Shown: in pieces, positions 17,022 through 29,957 of the stretch
Layout: every line of letters begins with the position of its first letter
How positions within the stretch are numbered: position 1 is the first letter of the stretch
From: Halorussus rarus
GTDB taxonomy: Archaea > Halobacteriota > Halobacteria > Halobacteriales > Haladaptataceae
Length of the DNA: 64,000 nucleotides
Assembly (NCBI RefSeq): GCF_003369835.1
Contig: NZ_QPMJ01000003.1
Span: forward strand, 434,001 to 498,000
Reading direction: 5' to 3'
Notes under the pieces: model-generated
Database searches by the model: none
What the model was told of the DNA's origin: nothing
What the model saw: the letters and a program-made list of their open reading frames with translations, nothing else
Translations under genes and position numbers: made by a program

Positions 17022-18731
17022 CTACCCGGCCGTCGCGGTCTCGTTGGCCGCCGCGGTCGTCGTCCCGACCTCGATTTCGGCGGTGTCAGCCGTTCCGTCG
17101 GTCGTCGTCTCGGTCGCTCCGTCGTCCGGCGTGGCGGTCGCCTCGCCCGCGTCACCGCCCGCAGCGGTGGTCGTCCGGTTGGACGTGATCGGGTCGACGT
17201 CGGGCCGAATCTCCGAGAGCTGGCCCACCGTCGGCGCGTTCACGATGGTGACGTTCCGGTCGTCGAGCTGGACGTAGAACGCGTCGGCGAACCCGCCCTG
17301 CGCGATGCGCCAGGTGTTCGGGCCGACCTGCTGGCCGCCCCAGTACCGGAGGACCTCCTGGTACCCCTCGACGAACTGCTGGGCGTCCTGGGGCGAGTCC
17401 CACGCCAGCCGCCAGACGTAGCCGAACTCCCCGGCCTCGTTCTCGTAGACGTGGAGCCGGTCGCCGTCCCAGCCGGCCGAGTAGTCCGACTCGTAGTTCA
17501 GCGGGTCGAACGTGCTGACGCCGCCCGACTGGTTGTAGTCGAACCACTCGTCGCGGGGCACGATCTGGGTCCGGCCCCCGCTGTCGTAGTACGGGTAGAC
17601 GAACATCATCATCGCCGCGGCCTCGCCGAGCTGGCCGTAGCCGGGCCGGTTCGGCGCGTTCACGCGCTCCCACGACCCCTCCGCGGTGTCGTCGATGGTC
17701 ACGTTCGTCGGCGGGTCGGACCGGTACTTGAGCGGGTGGATGACCTGCTCGGTGCTCGCCGGCGGGTCGCGGTAGAGCTGGTCGACCGCGTCCCAGCCGC
17801 CGAACTCGTAGGCCGTCCTGATGAACGCCGGCCCGTCGCTGTACGGCTGGTACTTCAGCAGGTAGACGCCGATGTTGGCGAGCTGCCCCGCGCTGGGCCG
17901 GGGCGCGTCGAGGCACTCCCACCCGGCGCCGCACCGCTCCTCGTAGAGCGTCTCGACGTAGCTGGCGTCGCCCTCGATGACGCCGTTCCGGGCGTTGACC
18001 TGGTCGCGGAGCTGCGCCTGGAGTTCGCCGCCCGAGAGGTTGAACTGCTGGTCCTGCCAGGCGTGCATCAGCTCGTGGGCCAGAGTCAGTTCGTCGATGC
18101 GGAGCTGCTCGGCGCTCTCGGCGATGACGACGATCTCGTCGCGCCGCGGGCTGTAGTAGCCGAGGACGCCGCTGGCGCGGTTCCGGTTCTGGACCGCGAT
18201 GGAGTCGGCCGACTCGTTGACGAGCAGCAGGGCTTCGAACTTGACGTTGTCGAACTTCCGGAGCCCCTCGGAGACGTTCCGCCGCTCCTGCTGGCGCTGG
18301 AACTGCTGTCTGCTGATGACCGACACCGGCACCGACTGGTTGAACTCGATGCACCGGATCGCCTCGACCCGGGCCATCGTGCGCGAGACGATGCGCTCGC
18401 GCTCGCCCCGCTGGACCCCGTCGTCCTGGTTCACCTCTAGCGACTCGTTGTACCAGAGCCCGTTCTCCCACCCCATCACGTCCGACGCGGGGTCGGAGCC
18501 GTTCTGGGGCGGCGACGCCGCACACTCCGTCGAGACGTTCTGCGGTCCGCTGCTCCCGCCCCCGTCCTGCGCGCTCGCACTCGGTGTCGCGTCACCGGCG
18601 TTCGGTGTCGCGTCGCCCGCCGTCGGCGACGCGTCGGCCGGCGGCCCGCCGAGAGTCGCTCCCGCGACGCCCGACGCGAGCAGCGCGATTACCAGTAGTA
18701 CTGACGCGATTCGTTCGCCCTGTGATAACAT
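17022..18731 (-). CDS. Hvo_1808-type secreted surface protein with an HExxH metalloprotease-like motif
   Basis: A 569-residue exported protein. Residues 1-27 form a signal peptide (SVLLVIALLASGVAGA). A low-complexity Ala/Thr/Asp/Pro linker with repeated GDATP units follows. The globular part (about 85-520) contains HELMHAWQDQQF (HExxH at 219-223) and a downstream EGDASYVETLYEE segment that could supply the third zinc ligand. This is the pattern of the haloarchaeal Hvo_1808 surface protein family. The C-terminus is Thr-rich without a clear membrane anchor or PGF motif. Proteolysis is inferred from the motif, not demonstrated for the family as far as I know. The start at 18731 fits the signal peptide; it is convergent with the membrane NUDIX-like gene. 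Confidence 0.82.
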   Translation of the reverse strand: MLSQGERIASVLLVIALLASGVAGATLGGPPADASPTAGDATPNAGDATPSASAQDGGGSSGPQNVSTECAASPPQNGSDPASDVMGWENGLWYNESLEVNQDDGVQRGERERIVSRTMARVEAIRCIEFNQSVPVSVISRQQFQRQQERRNVSEGLRKFDNVKFEALLLVNESADSIAVQNRNRASGVLGYYSPRRDEIVVIAESAEQLRIDELTLAHELMHAWQDQQFNLSGGELQAQLRDQVNARNGVIEGDASYVETLYEERCGAGWECLDAPRPSAGQLANIGVYLLKYQPYSDGPAFIRTAYEFGGWDAVDQLYRDPPASTEQVIHPLKYRSDPPTNVTIDDTAEGSWERVNAPNRPGYGQLGEAAAMMMFVYPYYDSGGRTQIVPRDEWFDYNQSGGVSTFDPLNYESDYSAGWDGDRLHVYENEAGEFGYVWRLAWDSPQDAQQFVEGYQEVLRYWGGQQVGPNTWRIAQGGFADAFYVQLDDRNVTIVNAPTVGQLSEIRPDVDPITSNRTTTAAGGDAGEATATPDDGATETTTDGTADTAEIEVGTTTAAANETATAG

Positions 18732-18908
18732 AACCCACTTCTCCCCCGTGGCAGGCCACGGCCGCCTCGTCCAAAAGGTCACCGAATATGAACGAATCGC
18801 CGGCCACACTCCCCGAGAGGCTCCCCGGCGGAGCCCTCGACCTGCCGGCGCGACGGGCGGTCCGCCGGCGCCTCCAGCTTTTTGCCGGACCGGGTCGAAC
18901 GTGCCGGC

Positions 18909-19427
18909 ATGGTCGAGGTAGCCATCGTCAGCGACACGCACGTCCCGTCGCGCGCCGACCGGGTCCCCGACTGGGTGGCCGAGCGCGTCCGCGGGGCCGA
19001 CCACACCATCCACGCCGGCGACTTCGACAGCCCCGCGGCCTACGAGGCGGTCGCGGACCTCGCGGGAGCGAACTTCACCGCCGTCACCGGCAACATGGAC
19101 CCCGCTTCGCTCGATTTGCCGCGGGTCGCCGCGGTCGAGATCAGCGGGACCACGTTCGTGGTGACTCACGGCACGGCGGCGACCCCGGAGGAGTACGAGG
19201 AGACGGTCGCCGAGGCCGTCAGCGAAGAGCTCACCGGCCCCGGCATCGCGGTCGCGGGCCACACCCACGAGGTCGTCGACGACGACATCGAGGGCATCCG
19301 CTTTCTGAACCCCGGGAGCGCGACCGGGGCCGACCCCGCCGAGCGCGAGACGATGATGACCGTCGAGATCGTAGAGGGCGAGGTGGACGTGCGGGTCTTC
19401 GAGGCCGACGAGGAGATCGACGCCTGA
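18909..19427 (+). CDS. YfcE/MJ0936-type metallophosphoesterase
   Basis: A 172-residue calcineurin-like phosphoesterase. Metal-binding motifs appear in order: SDTH (about 8-11), HAGDFDS (DxxxH/GD type), TGNMD (GNxD), THG and GHTHE. The compact size and motif order match the YfcE/MJ0936 phosphodiesterase family, which hydrolyses phosphodiester substrates with two divalent metals; the physiological substrate is unknown. The start MVEVAIVSDTH at 18909 is the only one consistent with the family N-terminus. It lies between the divergent surface-protein gene and the PQQ-type protein gene. Confidence 0.88.
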   Translation: MVEVAIVSDTHVPSRADRVPDWVAERVRGADHTIHAGDFDSPAAYEAVADLAGANFTAVTGNMDPASLDLPRVAAVEISGTTFVVTHGTAATPEEYEETVAEAVSEELTGPGIAVAGHTHEVVDDDIEGIRFLNPGSATGADPAERETMMTVEIVEGEVDVRVFEADEEIDA

Positions 19428-19573
19428 AGGGGCCGAGACGGCGGCGCTCCGCCGCGTCCGGGCGGTCTCGTCGGCCTCCGCGGCCCCGAACGAGGAGCCG
19501 GCGCGCCGGTGGCGGACGACGCCCGCCGCCGATGACAGAAGATACTTGCCAGCGCTCGCGGAACTCGCCGACG

Positions 19574-20842
19574 ATGGTCCGCCCGCCCTCCAGGCGCGAC
19601 GTCCTCTGCGGCAGCGCCGGCGCCCTCGCCGGCGTCACCGGCGGCCTGTTCGCGCGACCGCACCTCGGCACCGCCGCCGACTCGACGGCGGACGAGTCCG
19701 CGGACCCGGTCCCGCTCGCGTGGGCCGACGCGGAGTGGCCGTATCCCGACTACGACCCGGCCCGGACGCGACACCCGCCGGCGAGCAGCGCGCCCGACGA
19801 CGCCCTCGAACGCGACTGGCGGGTCGCCCTCGACCCGGTCCACTCGCGTACGCCGGTCGTCGCCGCGAACGGCCGCGTCTTCACCGGCGCGGTTCACGAC
19901 CGCGGAACGACGGTCCGCGCAGTTTCTCTCGGGACGGGAGCGCCGGCCTGGGAGCGCCACTACGACGGGGACGACACGACCCGCCCGTCCCTCGTCGCCG
20001 CGGGCGACGGCGTGTACTACCGAATCAGCGACGGGCGGTTCCCGCTCGGACAACTCGGCGCGGCGACCGGCGAGCGGGTGTGGGGCGTCGCGGACCCGCC
20101 GCTCGGCGGGTGGACGCTCGGCGGCGGCCGCCTCTACTACGGCGACCGGAAGATCGGGGCGCTCCGGGCGTACGACGCCCGGACCGGCGAGTCGCTCTGG
20201 TCGACCGGCGTCGACGACGAGCGCCTCGTCGTCCGGTCGTTCCACCCCGAGTACGGCGTCTTCGCCGCGTCGTTCGGGACGCTGTACGCGCTCGACCCGG
20301 CGGACGGCGCGGTCCGCTGGACCGTCCCCGTCCCGGAGCACACCCGGTCGGGGCCGGTCGTGACCGGCGGCCGGGCGTTCGTGACGAAGTGGGGCGACGG
20401 CATGGACCTCCTCGCGTTCGACGCGGCGACCGGCGACCGGCTGTGGCGCTATCCGCTCTCGCCGACCGAGGTCGAGCGCTCCGGGAGGGTCTTCCGTCGG
20501 TGGTACGAACTCGGCGCGGCGACGCCCGAGACGGTGCTGATCGTCGAGCGCCACGCCGACGAGGCGCCGGGCGCGCTCCACGCGGTCGACGCCGCGACGG
20601 GCGACCGGCTGTGGCGGGTCGCGCCGCCCGACGGTGCCCGCGCGTTCTCGGCCCCGACGGTCGTCGACGGGGACGCGTACGTCTGCGTCGGCGGCGACGA
20701 CCTGACCGCGCTCCTCCGGCTGGACCCGGCGGACGGTACCCGGCGAGCGTCGCGGCCGCTCCCCGACCACGGGAGCGCGCCGGTCGTGACCGACGGCCGG
20801 GTGCTCGTCCGGACCGGCCGGGAGCTCCTCGCGTTCGCCTGA
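19574..20842 (+). CDS. Exported PQQ-binding-like beta-propeller protein with a Tat-type signal
   Basis: A 422-residue protein. The N-terminus has a twin-arginine motif SRRDVLCG followed by a hydrophobic Gly/Ala-rich segment, suggesting Tat export of a folded propeller. The rest consists of repeated blades with the PQQ-like consensus (a-D-A-TG-LW), for example YDARTGESLWST, FDAATGDRLWRY and VDAATGDRLWRV, with about seven recognisable repeats. No catalytic residues of PQQ dehydrogenases are evident, so it may be a binding or scaffold propeller such as BamB-like proteins. ATG 19574 is chosen because a TATA-like AGATACTT lies about 30 nt upstream; ATG 19532 in the same frame is the alternative. 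Confidence 0.8.
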   Translation: MVRPPSRRDVLCGSAGALAGVTGGLFARPHLGTAADSTADESADPVPLAWADAEWPYPDYDPARTRHPPASSAPDDALERDWRVALDPVHSRTPVVAANGRVFTGAVHDRGTTVRAVSLGTGAPAWERHYDGDDTTRPSLVAAGDGVYYRISDGRFPLGQLGAATGERVWGVADPPLGGWTLGGGRLYYGDRKIGALRAYDARTGESLWSTGVDDERLVVRSFHPEYGVFAASFGTLYALDPADGAVRWTVPVPEHTRSGPVVTGGRAFVTKWGDGMDLLAFDAATGDRLWRYPLSPTEVERSGRVFRRWYELGAATPETVLIVERHADEAPGALHAVDAATGDRLWRVAPPDGARAFSAPTVVDGDAYVCVGGDDLTALLRLDPADGTRRASRPLPDHGSAPVVTDGRVLVRTGRELLAFA

Positions 20843-20900
20843 GCGGGGGCTGCCCGCGGCGCGGTTCGGCGACCGGTACCGCTTGCCCGTTTCGGGCGGG

Positions 20901-20907
20901 TTTTTAC
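20901..20907 (+). promoter_or_regulatory. TATA-like box of cofE
   Basis: TTTTTAC about 27 nt upstream of the ATG at 20931, the leaderless spacing. Confidence 0.55.
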
Positions 20908-20930
20908 CCGCGACGCGCCAACTCCGGGCC

Positions 20931-21722
20931 ATGAACGTGTTCGCGGTGCCGGGGCTCCCCGAGGTCCGGCCGGGCGACGACCTCGCGGCGCTGGTCGAGG
21001 CTCAGACCGACCTCCGGGACGACGACGTACTGGCGGTCGCCAGCACCGTCGTCTCGAAGGCCGAGGGCCGGCGCGCCGACCTCGACGACTTCCCGGCCGG
21101 CCCCAGGGCCCGGGAGCTCGCCGAGCGCCTGGAAGCCATCTCCGGCGAGGAGAAAGACCCCCGGTTCGCCCAGGCCGTCCTGGAGGAGAGCACCGAGATC
21201 ATCACGGAAGCGCCGTTCCTGCTCACCGCCACGAAGTTCGGCCACGTCGGCGTCAACGCCGGCATCGACCGGTCGAACGTCGGGGGCGGCGCCGGTGGAG
21301 ACGGCGATGACGACGGCGCCGACCTGCTGTTGCTGCCCGAGCGCCCGAGCGAGAGCGCCGCCCGCATCCGGCGGAACCTCTCGGCCGACCCGGCCGTCAT
21401 CGTGACCGACACCTCCGGCCGGCCGTTCCGGCACGGCCAGCGCGGCGTCGCCATCGGCTGGGCCGGCATGCCGGCCTCGCGTGACTGGCGGGGTGAGCGC
21501 GACCGCGACGGCCACGAGCTCGAGGTCACGGTCGAGGCGGTCGTCGACGAGCTGGCGGCCGCCGCCAACCTCGTGACCGGCGAGGGCGACGACGGCCTCC
21601 CGGTGGCGGTCGTCCGCGACTGGGAGTTCGGCGACCACGAGGGCTCGGACAACCTCTACCGGGACGTCGACGGCGACTTCGTCCGGCAGGCGCTCAGGGG
21701 GTGGGAGTTTGCGCGGGATTGA
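20931..21722 (+). CDS. cofE: Coenzyme F420-0:L-glutamate ligase
   Basis: A 263-residue CofE-family protein. It opens with the family pattern MNVFAVPGLPEVRPGDDLA, then VLAVASTVVSKAEGR, the FGHVGVNAGIDRSNV loop and VIVTDTSGRPFRHGQRGVAIGWAG, which contains conserved substrate-binding residues. CofE adds L-glutamate residues to F420-0 using GTP to give F420-1 and F420-2. An insertion of Gly/Asp residues follows the RSNV motif. The next gene encodes an F420-dependent reductase and overlaps it by 14 bp, so cofactor completion and use are co-expressed. Confidence 0.93.
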   Translation: MNVFAVPGLPEVRPGDDLAALVEAQTDLRDDDVLAVASTVVSKAEGRRADLDDFPAGPRARELAERLEAISGEEKDPRFAQAVLEESTEIITEAPFLLTATKFGHVGVNAGIDRSNVGGGAGGDGDDDGADLLLLPERPSESAARIRRNLSADPAVIVTDTSGRPFRHGQRGVAIGWAGMPASRDWRGERDRDGHELEVTVEAVVDELAAAANLVTGEGDDGLPVAVVRDWEFGDHEGSDNLYRDVDGDFVRQALRGWEFARD

Positions 21723-22728
21723 GCTCACGCCCGAGCATCCCGTCGACGACCTGGTGGCCATCGGCGAGTCCGCCGAGGCCGAGGGGTTCGACGCCGTCTT
21801 CGCGAGCTGCCACTACAACAACCGCGACCCGTTCGTCGTGCTCGACCGGGTCGCGGCCGCGACCGACGACCTGCTGGTCGGGCCGGGCGTGGCCAACCCC
21901 TACGAGACCCACCCGGTCGCGCTCGCCTCGCGGGTGGCGACGCTGGCGGAGGCCAGCGGCGGCCGGGCGGTCTGCGGCCTCGGCGCCGGCGACCGCTCGA
22001 CCCTCGCCAACCTCGGCGTCGAGCGCGAGAAGCCGCTCCGGCGCGTGCTGGAGACCATGAAGGTGGCCCAGAAGCTCTGGGCCGGCGAGCGCGTCGACCA
22101 CGACGGGACCTTCCGGGCGACCGACGCGGGGCTGAACTACGCCGACGCCATCGGCGCCGGTCGCGGGGACGGTGACGGCGGCGACGGCGCCATCCCCGTC
22201 TACGTCGGCGCGCAGGGCCCCCACATGATCCGGATGGCGGCCAAGCACGCCGACGGGGTGCTGGTCAACGCCTCGCACCCCGACGACTTCGCGTGGGCCG
22301 ACGAGCAGGTCGAGACGGGGCTGGCCGAGCGCCCAGACGAGCGGGGTGACTTCGACTTCGCGGCCTACGCCAGCGTCAGCGTGGCCGAGGACGAGGCGGC
22401 CGCCCGGGAGGCGGCGCGACCGCCGGTGGCGTTCATCGCGGCCGGGGCGGCTCCGCCGGTGCTCGACAGGCACGACCTCGACCGCGAGTGCGCCGAAGAG
22501 ATCGGCGAGGCCATCGAGGCGGGCGAGTTCTCGGCCGCGTTCGAGGCGGTCACGCCCGCCATGCTCGACGCGTTCTGCATCGCCGGCACGCCGGAGACGG
22601 CCGCGGAGAAGATTTCGGAGGTGCTGGAGTACGCCGACAGCTTCGTCGCTGGGTCGCCGCTCGGACCGGACCCGCGCGAGGCGGTCAGCCTCGTTGCTGG
22701 GGCGGTCGACCGAGCGACTCGGGAGTGA
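21709..22728 (+). CDS. mer: F420-dependent LLM-class oxidoreductase, Mer-like (methylenetetrahydromethanopterin/-folate reductase)
   Basis: A 339-residue bacterial-luciferase-like (LLM) protein. The N-terminus RGIELTPEHPVDDLVAIGESAE, the GPGVANPYETHPVALASRVATL segment and the VYVGAQGPHM strand are typical of the Mer/F420-dependent LLM group. Haloarchaeal Mer-type enzymes are thought to reduce methylene-tetrahydrofolate with F420H2 or a related donor; haloarchaea lack methanogenesis, so a C1 role is inferred. The only start giving the full N-terminus is TTG at 21709, inside cofE, so translational coupling is likely. The 3' end overlaps the convergent small membrane protein gene by 44 bp. Confidence 0.85.
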   Translation: MRGIELTPEHPVDDLVAIGESAEAEGFDAVFASCHYNNRDPFVVLDRVAAATDDLLVGPGVANPYETHPVALASRVATLAEASGGRAVCGLGAGDRSTLANLGVEREKPLRRVLETMKVAQKLWAGERVDHDGTFRATDAGLNYADAIGAGRGDGDGGDGAIPVYVGAQGPHMIRMAAKHADGVLVNASHPDDFAWADEQVETGLAERPDERGDFDFAAYASVSVAEDEAAAREAARPPVAFIAAGAAPPVLDRHDLDRECAEEIGEAIEAGEFSAAFEAVTPAMLDAFCIAGTPETAAEKISEVLEYADSFVAGSPLGPDPREAVSLVAGAVDRATRE

Positions 22729-22891
22729 CGAAGTCGACGAGCGCGCCCGCGGTGAGGTACGCGAATACGAGCACCGACCCGGTTATCAGGACGAATCCCG
22801 TCAGCACGAGCAGTATCGAGGTCGGGAACGAGAGGGCGGCGTCGCCGATGTAGCCGATCATGTCCAAGACGTTCTGGATGATGCTCGCCAT
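22685..22891 (-). CDS. Small single-span membrane protein
   Basis: A 68-residue protein: an amphipathic N-terminal segment (MASIIQNVLDMIGYIGDAAL), then one long hydrophobic helix (about 24-50, SILLVLTGFVLITGSVLVFAY) and a short polar tail. The ATG at 22891 is preferred over a longer Ser/Ala-rich upstream frame that lies antisense to the following gene. The family is unknown to me, but size and composition are typical of haloarchaeal small membrane proteins. Its 3' end overlaps mer by 44 bp in antisense orientation. Confidence 0.65.
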   Translation of the reverse strand: MASIIQNVLDMIGYIGDAALSFPTSILLVLTGFVLITGSVLVFAYLTAGALVDFVTPESLGRPPQQRG

Positions 22892-22994
22892 GCGTGACCG
22901 TGCGTAACGAGGGTACTTGTTTGCTCCGTATGCGGACCGGCGGACGGCCGCCGGCTTCGGCACGCTTACGGCACGGGGTTCCGTAGTCCCGGCC

Positions 22995-23327
22995 GTGACC
23001 GAGGACGCATCGCTCGACCGGTTCGCCGAGCCCGACGCTCCCGAGAGCGAGGGAAACAGACCGGCGGACGCCGGAGAAGCGGGCGCCGACCGGACGGGCG
23101 CCGACCCCGACGACTCGCGGGCGGACGACGGGGACCCGAGCGTCGAGGAAGCGGACACGGACGAATCGGCAGACGCTCCCGAGACAGTCGACGCTGCGGT
23201 GTCCACCTACTCGTGGTCCTCCGGCAGCGGCGAGTGCGCCGCCTGCGGCGCGTCGGTCGAGCGCCGGTGGCGCGCCGACGGCGAGCGCGGCGGCGACCTG
23301 GTCTGCGCCGACTGCAAGGAGTGGTAG
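22995..23327 (+). CDS. DUF7573-type haloarchaeal protein with C-terminal zinc ribbon
   Basis: A 110-residue protein. The N-terminal TEDASLDRF segment, a long acidic disordered middle, then TYSWSSGSGECAACGASVERRWR and a final LVCADCKEW give two Cys pairs (CAAC and CADC) that can bind one zinc ion. The combination resembles the haloarchaeal DUF7573 proteins as I remember them. The start is GTG at 22995, where the conserved-looking N-terminus begins; the longer upstream frame has no support. Function is unknown; zinc-ribbon proteins of this size often act in RNA or protein interactions. Confidence 0.7.
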   Translation: MTEDASLDRFAEPDAPESEGNRPADAGEAGADRTGADPDDSRADDGDPSVEEADTDESADAPETVDAAVSTYSWSSGSGECAACGASVERRWRADGERGGDLVCADCKEW

Positions 23328-23378
23328 GCCGGCGGTCGGTCCCGGCCGGACGCACTCGCCGGTCGGTACCGAGCGCGG

Positions 23379-23987
23379 TCAGTCGTCGCGGTACAGCCGC
23401 GTCTCGAGGTAGTCGTCCAGTTCCGCGAGGACGTCCCAGGCCAGCTCCGGGTCGTCGGTGGTGGTGCGGCGCAGCAGCACGGCGTCGAGCACCGAGACGA
23501 GGAACGTCGCGGTCCGGTCGGGGTCCACCTCGCGGAAGCTCCCCTCCTCGATGCCGTCCTCGATGATTGCCGCGAGGTACTCGCGGATGTACTCGTCGGT
23601 CCGGGTGATCAGTCGCTGGTAGTCGTCGCACTGCACCGCCTGGGCCCGGAGCTCCACGAAGACGCCGACGAACTCGTCGCTGCGTTCCGGCTCCGCCGGG
23701 TCGGTCCCCCCGAAGAACGAACGGAGCTGCTCGTCGGCTGGCGCGTCTCGGGGGACCATGGCCTGCTGGTGCAGGTCGCCGAGGACGAACTCGAGGAAGT
23801 CGACCAGCAGCTCGTCCTTCCCGTCGTAGTGGTGGTAGAGCAGCGACTTGCTCTTGTCGAACTCGTCGGCGATGCGCTGGATACTGAGTCCGGCGTAGCC
23901 GTGCTCGACCAGCGCGTGATACGTCGCCTCCATGATGGCCGATCGGGTGTCGTCGGCCGACTCGTCGAAGAGATTCTCCGGCGGCAT
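23379..23987 (-). CDS. TetR/AcrR-family transcriptional regulator
   Basis: A 202-residue repressor-type protein. The N-terminal HTH (about 15-60) reads AIMEATYHALVEHGYAGLSIQRIADEFDKSKSLLYHHYDGKDELL, split here by its helices; AGLSIQRIADEF and SKSLLYHHY are the TetR recognition core. The C-terminal helical ligand domain ends near DVLAELDDYLETRLYRDD. Divergent from the MoxR operon. A near-perfect 22-bp palindrome at 24048-24069, about 60 bp upstream, is a plausible binding site, so it could regulate itself and perhaps the MoxR operon. The ligand is unknown. Confidence 0.88.
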   Translation of the reverse strand: MPPENLFDESADDTRSAIMEATYHALVEHGYAGLSIQRIADEFDKSKSLLYHHYDGKDELLVDFLEFVLGDLHQQAMVPRDAPADEQLRSFFGGTDPAEPERSDEFVGVFVELRAQAVQCDDYQRLITRTDEYIREYLAAIIEDGIEEGSFREVDPDRTATFLVSVLDAVLLRRTTTDDPELAWDVLAELDDYLETRLYRDD

Positions 23988-24047
23988 ACGGGCTGTCACG
24001 GGGTTGGCGTGACGAACGTATGAAACCTCTGGCCGTCGGGCGACTGA

Positions 24048-24069
24048 TGTATCACAGTAATGTTATACA
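24048..24069. promoter_or_regulatory. Candidate TetR operator palindrome
   Basis: Half sites TGTATCACA (24048-24056) and TGTTATACA (24061-24069) separated by GTAA; eight of nine positions are symmetrical. It lies in the 256-bp divergent spacer between the TetR gene and the MoxR operon. Confidence 0.5.
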
Positions 24070-24243
24070 CTGCGACGGAAGCGGTCCGTTCGACGGACGG
24101 CGCGCCAGTCGCGCCGCCCCGCGACACGTTCCCGGCGGGACAAAAGTTTCAAAGGTGGGGCCGATAGGTAAGGGTAGCAATCGCACGTCCGGCGGCCGAC
24201 CGGCCGCCGCCTTCTCGCCCTCCGCGTGCGGACCGAGCTACCC

Positions 24244-25218
<975 letters not shown>

Positions 25219-25219
25219 G

Positions 25220-26280
25220 ATGCTGACGCGACGCGGCTGGGCGCTCGCGGCGGTCGCGGTCGGGGCGGTGCTGCTGGCCGCCGGATTCGGCGCCCGCTCG
25301 CTGAACGCGGTGGTCGGCCCGACGCTCGTCGCGCTCGCGGCCGGCTGGCTCCAGGTCCGGCGGGCCGGCCGCCCCGACCTCGCGGTCGAGGCGCCCGAGT
25401 ACGGGTTCGCGGGCGAGCGGGCGACGCTCTCGCTGGACTTCGCGGCGTCGACGCCGATGGCCGCGACGGTCCGACTCAGTGCCGACGACGGGATCGACCT
25501 CCACGAGTCGACGTTCGAGACCACCGTCGCCGACGGGAGCCTGCCGGTCGACGCGACGCTCGGCGAGCGGGGCTTCCAGTCGGTCGGTCCGGTCGAGGTG
25601 GTCGTCGAGGACGTCCTGGGGGTCTGGGAGGCGACCCACACCTACTCCGCCTCGCGCGAAATCGTCGTCTTCCCACGGATACACCGCCTCGACGACGTCA
25701 CCGACTTCGCGGCGCTCAGCGAGCGGTTCGGCGTCGGCGGCCGCGACCGGTTCGACCAGCTCCGGGAGTACGAGCGGGGCGACCCGCTCCGGAACGTCCA
25801 CTGGAAGGCCAGCGCCAAGCGCGCCGACGACGAGCTCGTGGTGATGGAGTTCGAGGCCGACGAGGAGCGCGAGCGGGTCGAACTGCTCGTCGAGGCCGAC
25901 GGCGGCCGGATGGACGCCGCCGCGGAGGCGGCAGCCAGCGTCCTGACCTACCTGCTGGACGCCGGCTTCGCGGTCGGGCTCACCGTCCCCGGCGACGGGG
26001 TCGAACCCGGCGTCGGCCCCGACCACCGGACCGACCTCCTGACCGCGCTCGCCCGGGCGACCCCCGGGACGGTGGCGGAGCACCGCCGGGGAGACGACGA
26101 CGTGGTAATCCAGGGCCGGGGCGGCGAGGACGACGTCCGGGTCACCATCGGCGAGCGCACGGTCACGTTCGACCAGCTGTCGGGGAGTCGCGACCCCGGC
26201 CTCGACCGCGACTCGGTGCCGGCTGGCGACTCGGCGTCGACGGGCCGCGGGCGCTCCGCGGTCGCCGGAGGTGAGCGCCG

Positions 26281-26284
<4 letters not shown>
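25220..26284 (+). CDS. DUF58 domain membrane-anchored protein
   Basis: A 354-residue protein. Two hydrophobic segments near the N-terminus (about 7-45, GWALAAVAVGAVLLAAGFGA then VGPTLVALAAGWL) anchor it; the hydrophilic remainder contains the DUF58 signature GDPLRNVHWKASAKR (about 190-205). DUF58 proteins are VWA-like partners of MoxR ATPases. The ATG at 25220 lies two bases after the MoxR TGA, and the stop overlaps the next gene's ATG (ATGA at 26281-26284), so translation of the three genes is coupled. The C-terminal 40 residues are low-complexity. Confidence 0.9.
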
Positions 26285-29119
<2,835 letters not shown>

Positions 29120-29292
29120 CACCGCGTCGGTTTTGTGACGTCGAAGCGGGTCGCCGAGTGGCGACCACGCGACAGTTTCTCTTCGGCCGCTCTCGTCGCA
29201 GTTACTCCCATTACGGCTACTCATATCACAGCTAACGCACGGCGACATCTCGCGGCGCGATTCTCCGTGCCTCGAACCGAGCGGCGCTCGCC

Positions 29293-29658
29293 CTAGAAGG
29301 GCGCGTCGGCGCCGTCTGCGGTCTCTTCCGTTGCGTCGCCGTCCCGCGCCAGGTCGGCCTCCCACGCCGAGAGCCCGCCCGCCATGCTCTCGACCCGGGC
29401 GCCGTCGGCCACGCCCTCGTACGAGGAGACGAGGCGGGCGGCCTGCACGCTGGCCTTGCCGTGCGGGCAGACCGTGACGACCCGCTCGGCCCCGTCGAGG
29501 CTTTCGATCTCGTCGGCGAGCGCGTGGAACGGGATGTTCTCGCTGCCGGGGATGTGGCCCCGCTCGAACTCTTCCTCCGACCGGATGTCCACCACCCGGA
29601 CGTCCTCGTCCGCGTCGAGGAGCTGCTCGACCTCCTCGGGGGAGATTTCGGCGTCCAT
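29293..29658 (-). CDS. Rhodanese-like domain protein
   Basis: A 121-residue single-domain rhodanese. It starts MDAEISPEEVEQLLDADEDV, has the VVDIRSEEEFERGHIPGS strand-helix and an active-site loop VCPHGKAS with a catalytic Cys (about 68), then AGGLSAWEAD. Such proteins transfer sulfane sulfur or act as sulfur carriers. The ATG at 29658 is favoured over a longer Arg-rich extension because a TATA-like CTTATT lies about 30 nt upstream. The acidic C-terminal tail is typical of the host. No operon partner is evident. Confidence 0.88.
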   Translation of the reverse strand: MDAEISPEEVEQLLDADEDVRVVDIRSEEEFERGHIPGSENIPFHALADEIESLDGAERVVTVCPHGKASVQAARLVSSYEGVADGARVESMAGGLSAWEADLARDGDATEETADGADAPF

Positions 29659-29957
29659 CGACTTCGCGTTGGCTCTCCGACCGAATAAGCCCCGCGGTGG
29701 TCCGGCGCGCGTCTGATTCCCGTCGGGGCGGCACGGCCGGTCCGTCCGCGCGAGATACGACCGTTTCGCGCCCGGTTCGGCCCGCGGCGTTGTGCTCGCG
29801 CCGCGACACCGACGGGATAGCCGGCGCCTCACTCTTTTCTACGCGTAACCGGACGGAAATTAGATGGTAAGCCGTCATTACTTCCACCGCCGAATCGGCC
29901 GAACCTACCGTTCTCCTGACCGAAAACCGCAAGTAACCGCGGGCCGTGGTCACGCGT

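Noticed and set aside
14107-17277. A 1056-codon plus-strand frame
   Set aside because: It runs antisense to the NUDIX-eIF2B gene and out of frame through the next gene; it lacks any domain.
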